Numbered from the stretch's first letter, positions 36,708 through 46,077 are shown. The stretch: 64,000 nucleotides of DNA from Methanoregula sp. (GCA_026394605.1 JAPKXY010000029.1:16427-80426); one strand, 5' to 3'. Numbers and translations are program-made. Notes: generated by a model from the sequence alone, not told the origin.

Positions 36708-38135
36708 TCAGGCAATCGGGTGGCTGTTCCTGTCACCCCGCCCAATCCCTTTGTAGATAAAACCCAGCGAAATGAACTCATCGGGGTCAATCATGTTGCG
36801 TCCATCAATAATAACCGGGTGCTCATAATTTGACAGCGATTTAATTCGTTCCGGATCGAGGTTACGGTACGCTTTGTGTGCGGTGAAGAGTGCAATCGCA
36901 TTCGCGTCCCTGATCACATCGTCAATGTCAGAAAAAACCTGTACATCGGGATCGCTGGTTACGCAGGGATCGTGTACCACAATGTCAGCACCCGCTTCAA
37001 GAAGGAGCGTGCGGTACACTCCAGACGGGGTGTTGCGGGTATCATCAGATTCAGCAAGAAATGCCCAGCCAAGGAGCGCGATCTTCGCACCTCTCGGGCC
37101 CTTGTGGATCCGTTTCAACCCATCGACCGTGAGGTGGAACATGTGGGTTGGCATGAAGTCATTGATCGTCCGTGCCAGAACAAAGAGTGAGCGTTCATTT
37201 GGCGGATAATCAAGGGTTCCTTTTCCCAGCACCTGTGCGCCCCGTTCGAGATGGTAGGTATCCTTGGTCAGGCAATGCCCCCCGACACCGGCTCCCGGGT
37301 ACAGCAGGGCCCGGGTGATGCCCTCTCCTTTCAGGGTGTCGATGCCGGCCCTTACATCGTAGACATTGACACCCATCGCCTCACAGTACAGCGCGAGTTC
37401 ATTGATCGCGGCAATCTGGAGGTCGCGCAACGTATTTTCCGCTGTCTTGGTGACCTCCGCAGCCCGTGCGGTCATAGGGACGATTTTTCCGGTGGTGAGG
37501 ACCGGTATATAGAGCTCGGCCGCCCGCCGAGTGCTTGCCTCATCAATCCCCCCGATAATCCGGTCGTGCTCGCGGATGTTTTTGATCAACCTGCCCGCCA
37601 TCACCCGCTCCGGTGCATGGGCAAGGGCGAAGTCCTTACCGGCTACAAGACCTGATTCCTGTTCAAGAATCCCGCGGGCGAATCCCTCTGTTGTCCCCGG
37701 GGTGACCGTAGACTCCAGCACAACGAGTGTGCCATGGGTGATATACCTGCCGACCTGGGAGAGTGCTTCTGCAAGCGCGGTAAAATCCGGGATCAGGTCA
37801 TCCCTGTTTTGAAACGGGGTCTGGATCGCGAGGGTGACCGCATCGAGCATGGCAATCTTTGAGAAGTCAGTTGTGCAGGTGAATTTACCCATGGAAACGA
37901 CCTTCCTGAGAAGGTCCGCAAGGCCCGGCTCATCACCCTTCATCGGGGACTCCCCTCTGTTCAGCATCGCGATCTTGTAACCTGACGAGGAGGATTCGCG
38001 CTGGAACCCGTACACACAATCAAACCGCGGCGATGCAGCAAAAAGGGCAGCAGCGGGGATGCCGACATACCCCATACCGACAACACCAATTTTTTTGATC
38101 GGTCCCCTCTGCCTGAAAAGAGAAAGCAGTGTCAT
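36708..38135 (-). CDS. UDP-N-acetyl-aminosugar 6-dehydrogenase
   Basis: 475 residues of the UDP-glucose/UDP-ManNAc dehydrogenase family. The N-terminal NAD fold is KKIGVVGMGYVGIPAAALFA; VLESTVTPGTTEGFARGIL, AHAPERVMAGRLIKNI and the catalytic Cys in GAGVGGHCLTKDTYHL all fit. It oxidises C6 of a UDP-HexNAc to the uronic acid in two NAD-linked steps. It is third in an operon with the 3-dehydrogenase and aminotransferase, which suggests a UDP-GlcNAcA product. A 21-residue extension precedes the Rossmann core. Confidence 0.88.
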   Translation of the reverse strand: MTLLSLFRQRGPIKKIGVVGMGYVGIPAAALFAASPRFDCVYGFQRESSSSGYKIAMLNRGESPMKGDEPGLADLLRKVVSMGKFTCTTDFSKIAMLDAVTLAIQTPFQNRDDLIPDFTALAEALSQVGRYITHGTLVVLESTVTPGTTEGFARGILEQESGLVAGKDFALAHAPERVMAGRLIKNIREHDRIIGGIDEASTRRAAELYIPVLTTGKIVPMTARAAEVTKTAENTLRDLQIAAINELALYCEAMGVNVYDVRAGIDTLKGEGITRALLYPGAGVGGHCLTKDTYHLERGAQVLGKGTLDYPPNERSLFVLARTINDFMPTHMFHLTVDGLKRIHKGPRGAKIALLGWAFLAESDDTRNTPSGVYRTLLLEAGADIVVHDPCVTSDPDVQVFSDIDDVIRDANAIALFTAHKAYRNLDPERIKSLSNYEHPVIIDGRNMIDPDEFISLGFIYKGIGRGDRNSHPIA

Positions 38136-38153
38136 AGAACGCTCACCAACAGA

Positions 38154-39065
38154 TTAACAGAATCCTGACCGGATTGTCTCGCAGACCTCGAGATTGCGGA
38201 TCGCCTGTCCGGGGGTGATCGGGAAGGGGCGCCCGGACATCGCGCACTCAACAAAGGTCGCCAGTTCGAGTTTCAAGGGCTCAAGCTTGTTCACCATCAC
38301 CTTCTCGATTATGTTCTCCTGCACATATCGCTCATCCTCCACCTGATACCGCCCCGGCTTGCGGTAGATCGTTATTTCCTGCGTCATGAAGTCACCTTCT
38401 ATGGTGAACTCTTCCTGCTCGATATAGAAGAGCCGGATTTTTTTGGAGGATTTCCTGCTTGCAGAGAGAGCTACAGGAATGCGTCCGCACTTCATAAGCA
38501 CGCTGCAGACATCTGCATTGCCGACGGTAAATATGTCGCAGGGAATGGTTTTGAATAAGATGTTCTGGAGGATGTCGATGTCATGGATCATCAGGTCTTC
38601 TACAACGGTACTGCCCTTCACCCGCGCCGATGCGGGGTTGTGCCGTTTCATTTCGACATACAAGGGTTGTTCGACAATCTTTTTAATCTCCCCCACGATC
38701 GGGTTGAACCGCTCGATATGACCAACACCGACTGTAATGCCATCCGGCGCCTTTTTCACCAGCTCCTTTGCTTCGTCTGATGTGGCGCAGATCGGTTTTT
38801 CGATAAGGACCGCACACCGTGCTGCAAACGCCTTTTCAGCAATCCCGGCATGATGCTGTGTTGGCACACAGATGCTGGTGGCATCCACATGACTCAGGAG
38901 TTCTTCAACAGAACCATAGACGTTCGCGCCGTGCCGCCCTCCAATCTCTTCAGCGGCTTTCCGGTTGACATCAAAAACAGCAACCGAATCGACGCTCTTT
39001 AATTCGGAATAGACACGGACATGATTTCTCCCCATCGTTCCGACACCGATCACGCCGACGTCCAT
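38154..39065 (-). CDS. Gfo/Idh/MocA oxidoreductase, WlbA-like
   Basis: 303 residues. NAD-binding Rossmann domain (VGVIGVGTMGRNHVRVY), then EKPICATSDEAKELV, the conserved Glu-Lys-Pro motif, and a C-terminal mixed sheet with HNPAS and MIHDIDILQNI, where Asp and His form the active site. By family and context it should oxidise C3 of UDP-GlcNAc-uronate to the 3-oxo sugar (WlbA/WbpB reaction). Its ATG follows the aminotransferase TAG directly, and the 6-dehydrogenase follows 18 nt after. Confidence 0.85.
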   Translation of the reverse strand: MDVGVIGVGTMGRNHVRVYSELKSVDSVAVFDVNRKAAEEIGGRHGANVYGSVEELLSHVDATSICVPTQHHAGIAEKAFAARCAVLIEKPICATSDEAKELVKKAPDGITVGVGHIERFNPIVGEIKKIVEQPLYVEMKRHNPASARVKGSTVVEDLMIHDIDILQNILFKTIPCDIFTVGNADVCSVLMKCGRIPVALSASRKSSKKIRLFYIEQEEFTIEGDFMTQEITIYRKPGRYQVEDERYVQENIIEKVMVNKLEPLKLELATFVECAMSGRPFPITPGQAIRNLEVCETIRSGFC

Positions 39066-40157
39066 CTATCCCACCCTATTAATTGTTTCACAGATATAGG
39101 CAAGTTCCTTCCCGTCAAGCAGGGGGTTGACGGGCAGGGAGAGGACACAGGAGCTCAGTTTTGTAGAGACCGGGCAGGGATCGGGGTTGTTTTCGAGCCC
39201 GTACATTGGCTGGCGGTGGATGGGCAGGGGGTAATGCACTGCAGTGCCGATCCCCTTTGCTTTCAGGAGGTCGATAAATTCGTTGCGTTTCATCGGAAAT
39301 TCTTCCGTAAGCCGGATGACATACTGGTGAAATACATGGAAAACACCGCTTGTCACAGCCGGCGGAATAATACCCCTGCACCGGATATTCGCCGTCAGGT
39401 ATTCGGCATTCTTGCGCCTCCGTGAATTGAATTTTTCCAGCTTTTTGAGTTGGACAAGCCCGATGGCAGCCGATATATCGGTCATGCGGTAGTTGTAGCC
39501 GAGGCGGGTATGAAGGTATTTCTCAATCTGACCGTGGTTGATGATCTGACGGAGGCGTTCGGCGAAAGCCTTTTCGCTCGTTGTCACCATCCCGCCCTCA
39601 CCCGTGATCATGTTCTTGGTTGCGTAAAACGAGAAACACCCGAAGTGCCCCAATCCACCCACCCGCGCACCGTTGGAAAGCGCTCCGTGTGCCTGTGCCG
39701 CGTCCTCGATAAGCGTCAGGTTATGACTCTCGCAGACCCGCTGCACCCCTGTTACATCGAATGGCTGACCGAAAAGGTGGACACCGATCACCGCCTTTGT
39801 TTTCGGCGTGACCCGCTCTTCGATCTGAATGGGGTTGATATTGAATGTCTGTTCATCCACATCACAGAAGACCGGGGTTGCGCCACACATGGATACGCTG
39901 CTTGCAGTTGCTACAAATGAGAACGCCGGCACAATCACTTCATCGCCATGCCCGATACCTGCCGCGAGCAGGGCTGCATGGAGTGCCGATGTGCCGTTGC
40001 TGGTGGCGACTGCATGGGTTGTCTGGCAGAGATCAGCAAACGCCTGCTCGAACTCGGCGACCTTCTCACCCTGCGCGATCATACCGGATTTGAGTACTTC
40101 ACTGACTGCAGTGATCTCCTCATAACCAATGATGGGTCTCGCGATTGGGATATGCAC
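39066..40157 (-). CDS. DegT/DnrJ/EryC1 sugar aminotransferase
   Basis: 363 residues of the PLP-dependent sugar aminotransferase family. Signature parts are MIAQGEKVAEFEQAFA, IEDAAQAHGA, the PLP-binding Lys in CFSFYATKNMITGEGGMV, and HVFHQYVIRL. It probably transaminates the 3-oxo-uronate made by the next gene (WlbC/WbpE role), yielding UDP-GlcNAc(3NH2)A. It is first in the three-gene operon. It ends with TAG directly against the next ATG. Confidence 0.9.
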   Translation of the reverse strand: MHIPIARPIIGYEEITAVSEVLKSGMIAQGEKVAEFEQAFADLCQTTHAVATSNGTSALHAALLAAGIGHGDEVIVPAFSFVATASSVSMCGATPVFCDVDEQTFNINPIQIEERVTPKTKAVIGVHLFGQPFDVTGVQRVCESHNLTLIEDAAQAHGALSNGARVGGLGHFGCFSFYATKNMITGEGGMVTTSEKAFAERLRQIINHGQIEKYLHTRLGYNYRMTDISAAIGLVQLKKLEKFNSRRRKNAEYLTANIRCRGIIPPAVTSGVFHVFHQYVIRLTEEFPMKRNEFIDLLKAKGIGTAVHYPLPIHRQPMYGLENNPDPCPVSTKLSSCVLSLPVNPLLDGKELAYICETINRVG

Positions 40158-40311
40158 AGTCTTCTCCCTCTTGCATTAAGGAAAGTGTACATTAACGTTT
40201 TCACGGATGGGATAATATCATTCCTGTCAGCAGAACGGGTGGCAGGAGGCACCCGAAAGCTAGGTAATATCGCACGCGCTAACTATGTACAACAGAGGGA
40301 ATTATGGAGGA

Positions 40312-41214
40312 ATGGTGACGCGGCACATTATATCGATCGGGGACTTTGACCGGAGGCAGATCGACCGGCTGCTGGACAACGCAAAGCGTATCGATGCCCA
40401 GAAATACGATAAAAACGCGCTCTATGGAAAGATCCTTGCGACGCTCTTTTTTGAGCCCAGCACAAGGACGCGGATGAGCTTCGAGGCAGCGATGGCGCGG
40501 TTCGGGGGCACGTCGATTTCAGTGGGCAGTGTTGAGGCGTGCTCGATGGCAAAAGGGGAGACGCTTGCCGACACCATCCGGGTAGTGAGCGGGTATGCCG
40601 ATGCGATCGTGATCCGGCATCCCAAGGAAGGGGCGGCGCGCCTCGCTGCGCAGTTCGCAAGCGTGCCGGTCATCAATGCGGGCGATGGTGCGGGGCAGCA
40701 CCCCTCCCAGACGCTTCTTGATCTCTATACGATCCGCCAGTCGATGAAACTCGATGGGATCAGCATCGCACTCATCGGGGATCTCAGGTACGGCAGGACA
40801 GCGCACTCCCTTGCCTCTGCGCTCTCGCTCTACCACGCAAAGCTCCACACCATCTCGCCCAAAGGTCTGGAGCTCCCCACATCCCTGCATACCGAACTTT
40901 CCGAAAAAGGGATGGAGGTAACCGAACACGAGGATATCAGGGATGTCATCAAAGAGGTTGATGTTATCTACGTAACAAGGATCCAGCGTGAACGGTTCCC
41001 TGACTCCGCATCGTACTTCAATGTCGCTTTGAGCTACCGGATCACACCTGAACTCCTCGCGGGGGCAAAAAAACACGCGATCGTCCTGCACCCCCTGCCA
41101 AGGGTGGACGAGATTGACCCCCGGGTGGACCAGCTCTCCCATGCAAAGTATTTTGAACAGTCGAAAAACGGTGTCCCTGTACGGATGGCAATGCTGCTGC
41201 AGGTGATGCAATGA
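40312..41214 (+). CDS. pyrB: Aspartate carbamoyltransferase catalytic chain
   Basis: 300 residues. It joins carbamoyl phosphate to aspartate in the committed step of pyrimidine synthesis. The carbamoyl-phosphate motif FEPSTRTRMSFEAAM is present, as are GDGAGQHPSQTLLDLYT, GDLRYGRTAHSL and HPLPRVDEIDPRVD. The ATG at 40312 (MVTRHIISIGDF) gives the family N-terminus; GGAGGA abuts it closely, so a GTG three bases on is possible. It overlaps pyrI by ATGA. Confidence 0.96.
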   Translation: MVTRHIISIGDFDRRQIDRLLDNAKRIDAQKYDKNALYGKILATLFFEPSTRTRMSFEAAMARFGGTSISVGSVEACSMAKGETLADTIRVVSGYADAIVIRHPKEGAARLAAQFASVPVINAGDGAGQHPSQTLLDLYTIRQSMKLDGISIALIGDLRYGRTAHSLASALSLYHAKLHTISPKGLELPTSLHTELSEKGMEVTEHEDIRDVIKEVDVIYVTRIQRERFPDSASYFNVALSYRITPELLAGAKKHAIVLHPLPRVDEIDPRVDQLSHAKYFEQSKNGVPVRMAMLLQVMQ

Positions 41215-41681
41215 AAAAACAGGAGAACCCGGACGAGGGACTCCTTGTCAGGCGGATCCAGAACGGTACGGTGATCGACCACATTGATCCCGGTGAAGCG
41301 CTCAACGTCGTGAAAATTCTGGGGATCACGGGCACCACCCTGGAATCGCTCTCAATTGCCACCAATGTACCCAGCGGGCAGATGGGGAAAAAGGATATCG
41401 TGAAGCTCTCCAACCGCGAACTCTCAAAAGAGGAGGTGGACCGTATTGCACTCATCTCACCGCGGGCAACGATCAACATCATCCGAAACTTCAAGGTCTG
41501 CGAGAAGAAAGGCGTTGAGATCCCCGACATGATCGAGGGGCTCGTCCGCTGCCCCAATCCGGGCTGTATCTCCAACACGAACGAGCCGATCAGGAGCCGG
41601 TTCCTCGTCACCCCCAAAGGGCTTCACTGCACATACTGCGACTGGGTGATTGGACGGGATATCACCAGTTATATCATCTGA
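41211..41681 (+). CDS. pyrI: Aspartate carbamoyltransferase regulatory chain
   Basis: 156 residues: an allosteric nucleotide-binding domain (LLVRRIQNGTVIDHIDPGEALNVVKIL) and a zinc domain with four Cys (CPNPGC...CTYC), which binds PyrB. It makes ATCase sensitive to CTP and ATP. It is coupled to pyrB by an ATGA overlap. Its 3' end overlaps the convergent coaD by 8 nt. Confidence 0.96.
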   Translation: MKKQENPDEGLLVRRIQNGTVIDHIDPGEALNVVKILGITGTTLESLSIATNVPSGQMGKKDIVKLSNRELSKEEVDRIALISPRATINIIRNFKVCEKKGVEIPDMIEGLVRCPNPGCISNTNEPIRSRFLVTPKGLHCTYCDWVIGRDITSYII

Positions 41682-42132
41682 TCAACCTTCCGTGCACATC
41701 AATCTCGCCCCGATAAATACGGGTGGAGGATATCCAGTGCCCGTCCTCGGCAAGCACGCACGTGATCTGGTGGATGTCAACCTTTTTTTTGCCTATATCC
41801 CGTCGCAGTCTGTTGATCTCAACTGCAACGGGGAGCGTCTCCTCAGACACGACAATTGCATCGAAGTCCGCATCCAGCGCCGAACCGAACCGGTCATTCA
41901 GGGGTTCAACGATCCAATCCGCGGGAAAGTGCTGGCCTAAAATATAATCGACGAGATCTTTTTTACGGGTGTTAAAAGGGCGGGTCGGATGCGTTTTCCG
42001 GCTTGCAAAGGGATCGGTGGTGAGCCCGATCGCCACCTGCCCGCCAGATCCCGCAAGTATAAACGATCGCTCCAGCAAACGTTTGTGCCCGTCGTGCAGG
42101 GGGTCAAACGTGCCCCCTACCATAACCTTCAT
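41674..42132 (-). CDS. coaD: Phosphopantetheine adenylyltransferase, archaeal type
   Basis: 152-residue nucleotidyltransferase. The opening VGGTFDPLHDGHKRLLERSF carries the HxGH motif (HDGH), TRPFNTRKKDLVDYIL follows, and the C-terminal ISSTRIYRGEID is the ISSTxx-type motif. It adenylates 4'-phosphopantetheine in coenzyme A synthesis. The start codon is 31 nt from the divergent carbonic-anhydrase-like gene. Confidence 0.92.
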   Translation of the reverse strand: MKVMVGGTFDPLHDGHKRLLERSFILAGSGGQVAIGLTTDPFASRKTHPTRPFNTRKKDLVDYILGQHFPADWIVEPLNDRFGSALDADFDAIVVSEETLPVAVEINRLRRDIGKKKVDIHQITCVLAEDGHWISSTRIYRGEIDVHGRLIR

Positions 42133-42162
42133 ACTCTCTGTACGTTAATTTCCTATAGTATT

Positions 42163-42657
42163 ATGAGTATGGATGCAAAGGTCGTCGGCAACCCGCTTTT
42201 TGTCGCTCCTAACGCAACTGTGATCGGGGATGTAACACTCACCGCAAAGGTAAGCATCTGGTTTTCCGCGGTGGTGCGGGCTGACAAGGACCGGATCGTG
42301 ATCGGCGAGGGATCAAACATTCAGGACAACTGCGTGGTGCACACGAGCACGGGTCACCCGGTGATCGTTGGCAGCAACGTGTCGATCGGTCACGGGGCAA
42401 TCCTGCACGGCTGTACTCTAGGTGACCAGGTGCTGGTCGGGATGGGTGCGATCGTTCTCAACGGTGCAAAGGTCGGTTCCGGCTCACTCATAGGTGCCGG
42501 AGCGGTGGTCACGGAAGGGATGGACGTGCCGGCAGGGTCTGTTGTTGTCGGTGTTCCCGGCAAGGTGATCAAGCAGACGACCGATGCGCAAAAGGAGTAC
42601 ATCCTCTCAAAAGCACGGGCGTACGTGCAGCTTGCATCGGAGTACGCACATGGGTGA
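42163..42657 (+). CDS. Gamma-carbonic-anhydrase-like hexapeptide protein
   Basis: 164 residues forming a left-handed beta helix from hexapeptide repeats (PNATVIGDVTL, GSNIQDNCVVHTST, NVSIGHGAILHGCTLG) with a C-terminal helix. The three His expected to hold the metal (VVHT, IGHG, LHGC) are present. It belongs to the YrdA/Cam-like group, so CO2 hydration is possible but unproven. The stop lies inside the start of the HdrA-like gene (8-nt overlap). A second ATG is at 42169. Confidence 0.87.
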   Translation: MSMDAKVVGNPLFVAPNATVIGDVTLTAKVSIWFSAVVRADKDRIVIGEGSNIQDNCVVHTSTGHPVIVGSNVSIGHGAILHGCTLGDQVLVGMGAIVLNGAKVGSGSLIGAGAVVTEGMDVPAGSVVVGVPGKVIKQTTDAQKEYILSKARAYVQLASEYAHG

Positions 42658-43930
42658 CGTGGTCGTCATCGGGGCGGGGATCGCCGGCATCCAGGCGGCA
42701 CTCGACCTCGCCAACCACGGGATTATCGTCCACCTCATCGAACGCGAACCATCCATTGGCGGGCACATGGCGCAGCTGGACAAGACGTTTCCCACCAATG
42801 ACTGCTCGATGTGCATCCTCTCCCCCAAAATGATGGAGGTCGCACGGCACAAGAATATCAGGATCCACACCTGCGCCGAGGTCGACTCGATCGAGGGCGG
42901 GGTGGGCAACTTTACGGTCACGGTCAAAAAAAACCCGCGGTATGTGGACGAGTCCCTCTGTAACGGGTGCGGGGACTGCATTCAGATCTGCCCTGTCGAG
43001 GTGTACAACCGGTTCGATGCCGGCATCGGCGTGCGCAAGGCGATCTACAAGCCCCAGCCCCAGTCGGTGCCAGATATCGTTATCAAGGATGCCGGGCACT
43101 GCATCGAGTGCGGGCTGTGCTACGATATCTGCGGGCTCGATGCGATTCGAAAAAAAGAGGAGGAGACGACGATCAAAATACCTGCAGCGAGCGTCGTGGT
43201 CGCGACCGGATATATGGTCTTTGATGCCTGCCGGAAGGCGCAGTTCGGGCACCTTACCCTTCCTGATGTTATCACGAGCCTTGAGCTCGAGCGGATGATC
43301 AACGTCAGCGGTCCTACGGGAGGAAATGTCATACGCATGAGTAATGGAGAGGTCCCCGGAAGCGTGGTCTTTGTCCAGTGCGTGGGTTCAAGGGACATGA
43401 GCATTGACCGTCCTTACTGTTCCTGCGTCTGCTGCATGCAGGCGATCAAGAACGCGATGCTGATCAAGGAGAAATACCCTACTGCCGAGATTACTATCTG
43501 TTATATCGATATCCGCGCTTACGGAAAGGGATATGAGGAATATTTCGGGCGGGCACAGGCGATGGGGATCAGGTTCCTGCACGGAATGCCGTCCGATGTG
43601 CTTGCTGACAGGAATGGCATGACCCTGCAGGTGGAGAACACGGAGAACGGGGAGGTATGTGTGCTGTACCCTGACCTTGTCGTGCTTTCTGTGGGTATCG
43701 GACCTTCCGACAGCACTGCTGCGATTGCCAAGCGGCTGGGGATCCCTCTCGAGGAGAGCGGGTTTATCAAGCCGGTGAACGACGCGGTTGAGACCGTTAC
43801 AACCATCAAGCCGGGCATCTATATCGCCGGCACTGCTACTGCCCCGAAAGATATCCCCGATTCCGTTGCGCAGGCTGGCTCTGCAGCGATGCGGGCGTTC
43901 ATTGACGCAACAAGGACGCGATCGGCGTGA
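42650..43930 (+). CDS. HdrA-like Fe-S flavoprotein (short form)
   Basis: 426 residues. FAD-binding VVVIGAGIAGIQAALDLAN, then the HdrA motif GGHMAQLDKTFPTNDCSMCILSPKM, two [4Fe-4S] ferredoxin motifs (CNGCGDCIQICP and CIECGLCYDICG), a Rossmann insert, CSCVCCMQAIKNAM and the C-terminal FAD site PGIYIAGTATAPKDIPDSV. It lacks the N-terminal extension and C-terminal ferredoxin domain of full HdrA (about 650 residues), so it is a stand-alone electron-transfer module, not proven to bind HdrBC. It overlaps both neighbours (8 nt and GTGA). Confidence 0.87.
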   Translation: MGDVVVIGAGIAGIQAALDLANHGIIVHLIEREPSIGGHMAQLDKTFPTNDCSMCILSPKMMEVARHKNIRIHTCAEVDSIEGGVGNFTVTVKKNPRYVDESLCNGCGDCIQICPVEVYNRFDAGIGVRKAIYKPQPQSVPDIVIKDAGHCIECGLCYDICGLDAIRKKEEETTIKIPAASVVVATGYMVFDACRKAQFGHLTLPDVITSLELERMINVSGPTGGNVIRMSNGEVPGSVVFVQCVGSRDMSIDRPYCSCVCCMQAIKNAMLIKEKYPTAEITICYIDIRAYGKGYEEYFGRAQAMGIRFLHGMPSDVLADRNGMTLQVENTENGEVCVLYPDLVVLSVGIGPSDSTAAIAKRLGIPLEESGFIKPVNDAVETVTTIKPGIYIAGTATAPKDIPDSVAQAGSAAMRAFIDATRTRSA

Positions 43931-44970
43931 ACGAACCGGCTACGATTGCATGGGACGAAGGTTCAGGCTGCATTCGTTACATTGACCAGACCCAGCTACC
44001 CGGGCATTTCAGCGTTGTTGAGTGCAGGACGGTGGACCGGCTCGCCACTGCTATCCGGCGCCTCGAGATCCGCGGGGCGCCTGCGCTGGGTGTAGCAGGG
44101 GCCTTCGGTGTTGCGCTTGCAGCGGTGATATGTACAAAAAAAGATCGAGCGGCATTTTTCTCCGACATACGCAGGAGCGGTGATCTGCTCGCTTCGACCC
44201 GGCCCACAGCAATCAACCTCTCGTGGGGAATCAACCGCGTACTCGCCGCGATGGAGGGGGCGGACTCTGTCACAGGAGCACAAACGGTTGCGGTCGCAGA
44301 GGCTCTCGCAATTGCCCATGAAGACGACGCATGCTGCCATGCGATCGGTGATTATGGTGCTGCACTGCTCCAAGCAAGCTGCACTGTGCTGACCCACTGC
44401 AATGCCGGGGCACTCGCCTCCACGGCATGGGGCACAGCGCTCGGCGTGATCCGCTCTGCGGTCGGGCAGGGCAAGGATGTCAGGGTCATTGCCTGCGAGA
44501 CGCGCCCGCTCCTGCAGGGCGCCCGTCTGACTGCGTGGGAACTTGCACGGGACGGGATTGATGTGACGGTGGTCACCGATTCGATGGCGGCGCACCTGAT
44601 GCGTGCGGGTGAGATCGACTGCGTTGTTGTCGGGGCGGACCGGATCACCAGTGACGAGGTCTTCAACAAGATCGGGACATACATGCACGCGGTCTGCGCC
44701 CGCCACCACGGCATCCCGTTCTACGTCGCGGCTCCGCTTTCGACATTTGACTCCGATCATATGGGGCAGGACATCATCATAGAAGAGCGGGCGCGTGACG
44801 AGGTCGCTACCTGCGGGGCACGCACTACTGTACCTGACGGTGTGAAGGTGAAAAACCCTGCTTTCGATGCAACTCCTATGGGACTGGTCACTGCCATCAT
44901 TACCGAACGGGGCGTGCTGCGACCGCCTATCGATATGAAAGGATTAAATATTCACCGCCCGACCACGTAA
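43927..44970 (+). CDS. mtnA: Methylthioribose-1-phosphate isomerase
   Basis: 347 residues of the MtnA/eIF2B-like family. RLEIRGAPALGVAGAFG, the catalytic Cys in LTHCNAGALAS and the Asp in VVVGADRITSDEVFNKIGTY identify the isomerase rather than the translation factor. It converts MTR-1-P to MTRu-1-P in methionine salvage. It starts with GTG in a GTGA overlap with the HdrA-like gene. The rest of the salvage pathway is not in the window. Confidence 0.92.
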   Translation: MNEPATIAWDEGSGCIRYIDQTQLPGHFSVVECRTVDRLATAIRRLEIRGAPALGVAGAFGVALAAVICTKKDRAAFFSDIRRSGDLLASTRPTAINLSWGINRVLAAMEGADSVTGAQTVAVAEALAIAHEDDACCHAIGDYGAALLQASCTVLTHCNAGALASTAWGTALGVIRSAVGQGKDVRVIACETRPLLQGARLTAWELARDGIDVTVVTDSMAAHLMRAGEIDCVVVGADRITSDEVFNKIGTYMHAVCARHHGIPFYVAAPLSTFDSDHMGQDIIIEERARDEVATCGARTTVPDGVKVKNPAFDATPMGLVTAIITERGVLRPPIDMKGLNIHRPTT

Positions 44971-44997
44971 TACGACCAGAACGGAGCATTCACCGGT

Positions 44998-45699
44998 ATG
45001 GATTTATCTCTTGCACCCTATGAAGGGCTGATGACGATCATCGGTGTAGTGACGGTTATCATCATACTCGGGATGCTGCTGCTTGCATTTGTGCTTGTCA
45101 CCATCTCGCTCTACTCTATAAAAAAAGGCAGACTCTACTTCCCCGAATTCCTGCGTGCGGGCCTCGTCTTTGTGGAGGGGCTGGCAAAGGCGATCTTCCG
45201 GTTTCTCGGGCTCGAGGACCGGGAGATGCTTGCGTTCTTCATCAAGCTCCACAACACGATGAGCAAAAGGGCATTTGAGCGGGTGCCGGTCACCGAACGT
45301 GCGATCTTTCTCCCCCAATGCCTCCGCTCGTCGCGGTGTCCCGCCCATCTGACCCCGGAAGGACTGAAGTGTAAGAGCTGCGGGCAGTGCAGCATCGGGC
45401 AGACACACCTGCTCCTGGAGCAGATGGGCTACCATATCTTTGTTGTGCCAGGGTCATCGTTTATCAAGCGGATGGTGAAAAAATACCGGCCCGGGGCGAT
45501 CATCGGTGTCGGGTGCCTTTCCGAGGTGAAGGAGGGCATCGACATGGCAGACAAGCTGGGGCTCGTTGCGATGGGGGTTGTCACGGCAAAAGAAGGCTGC
45601 GTTGAGACGCTGGTCAACTGGGCGGACGTGTATGAGATAGCGGCACTGGGTGTAGATCCTGCGCTAATCCCCCAGGACCTTTACATTCTTGCCGATTAG
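44998..45699 (+). CDS. DUF116 membrane protein
   Basis: 233 residues with one long N-terminal membrane span (about 12-38) and a cytoplasmic DUF116 domain rich in Cys: LPQCLRSSRCPA, KCKSCGQCSIGQ, and GVGCLSEVKEG, a probable Fe-S or zinc centre. The family function is unknown; it is common in methanogens. It is 27 nt downstream of mtnA. It ends with TAG, and 36 nt of its 3' end overlap the convergent bactofilin-like gene. Confidence 0.88.
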   Translation: MDLSLAPYEGLMTIIGVVTVIIILGMLLLAFVLVTISLYSIKKGRLYFPEFLRAGLVFVEGLAKAIFRFLGLEDREMLAFFIKLHNTMSKRAFERVPVTERAIFLPQCLRSSRCPAHLTPEGLKCKSCGQCSIGQTHLLLEQMGYHIFVVPGSSFIKRMVKKYRPGAIIGVGCLSEVKEGIDMADKLGLVAMGVVTAKEGCVETLVNWADVYEIAALGVDPALIPQDLYILAD

Positions 45700-46077
45700 T
45701 TTCCCGCTTTTTATCCTGCCGTGGATGATCAGGGTGTCCTTTGCCGTCACATCGCCCACCCGGACACCGGTGCGCAGGATCACCTTTCCTTCAGCCTGTA
45801 CCGAGTGTATGACTGCGTGATCAAGGATGGTGACGTCTCCGGTTGCAACGATCGGCCCCTTGATCCTGGTCTGGCTGCCGATGATCGCGCTGCCGCAGGT
45901 AATGCCCAGCGCAACACCTGATCCCGGGCCCAGTTCGAGCCTCCCCGTCACATCGAGCCTGCCCCAGAAATGCGTGTGCGCCGGCACGATGAAATTTCCG
46001 TCGATCTTCACATTGCCGTCAAAATACGATCCTTTCGGCGCAAAAAATGTATCTCCCTTCTGAATAATCTTCGCCAT
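45664..46077 (-). CDS. Bactofilin-like beta-helix protein
   Basis: 137 residues of short beta repeats (GSYFDGNVKIDGNFIVP, GRLDVTGRLELGP, SRIKGPIVATGDVTI-like) typical of the polymer-forming cytoskeletal (bactofilin) fold. There is no signal peptide or TM segment. Such proteins self-assemble into filaments near the membrane; a scaffold role is inferred. The 3' end overlaps DUF116 tail to tail by 36 nt. Confidence 0.8.
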   Translation of the reverse strand: MAKIIQKGDTFFAPKGSYFDGNVKIDGNFIVPAHTHFWGRLDVTGRLELGPGSGVALGITCGSAIIGSQTRIKGPIVATGDVTILDHAVIHSVQAEGKVILRTGVRVGDVTAKDTLIIHGRIKSGKLIGKNVKVLGD

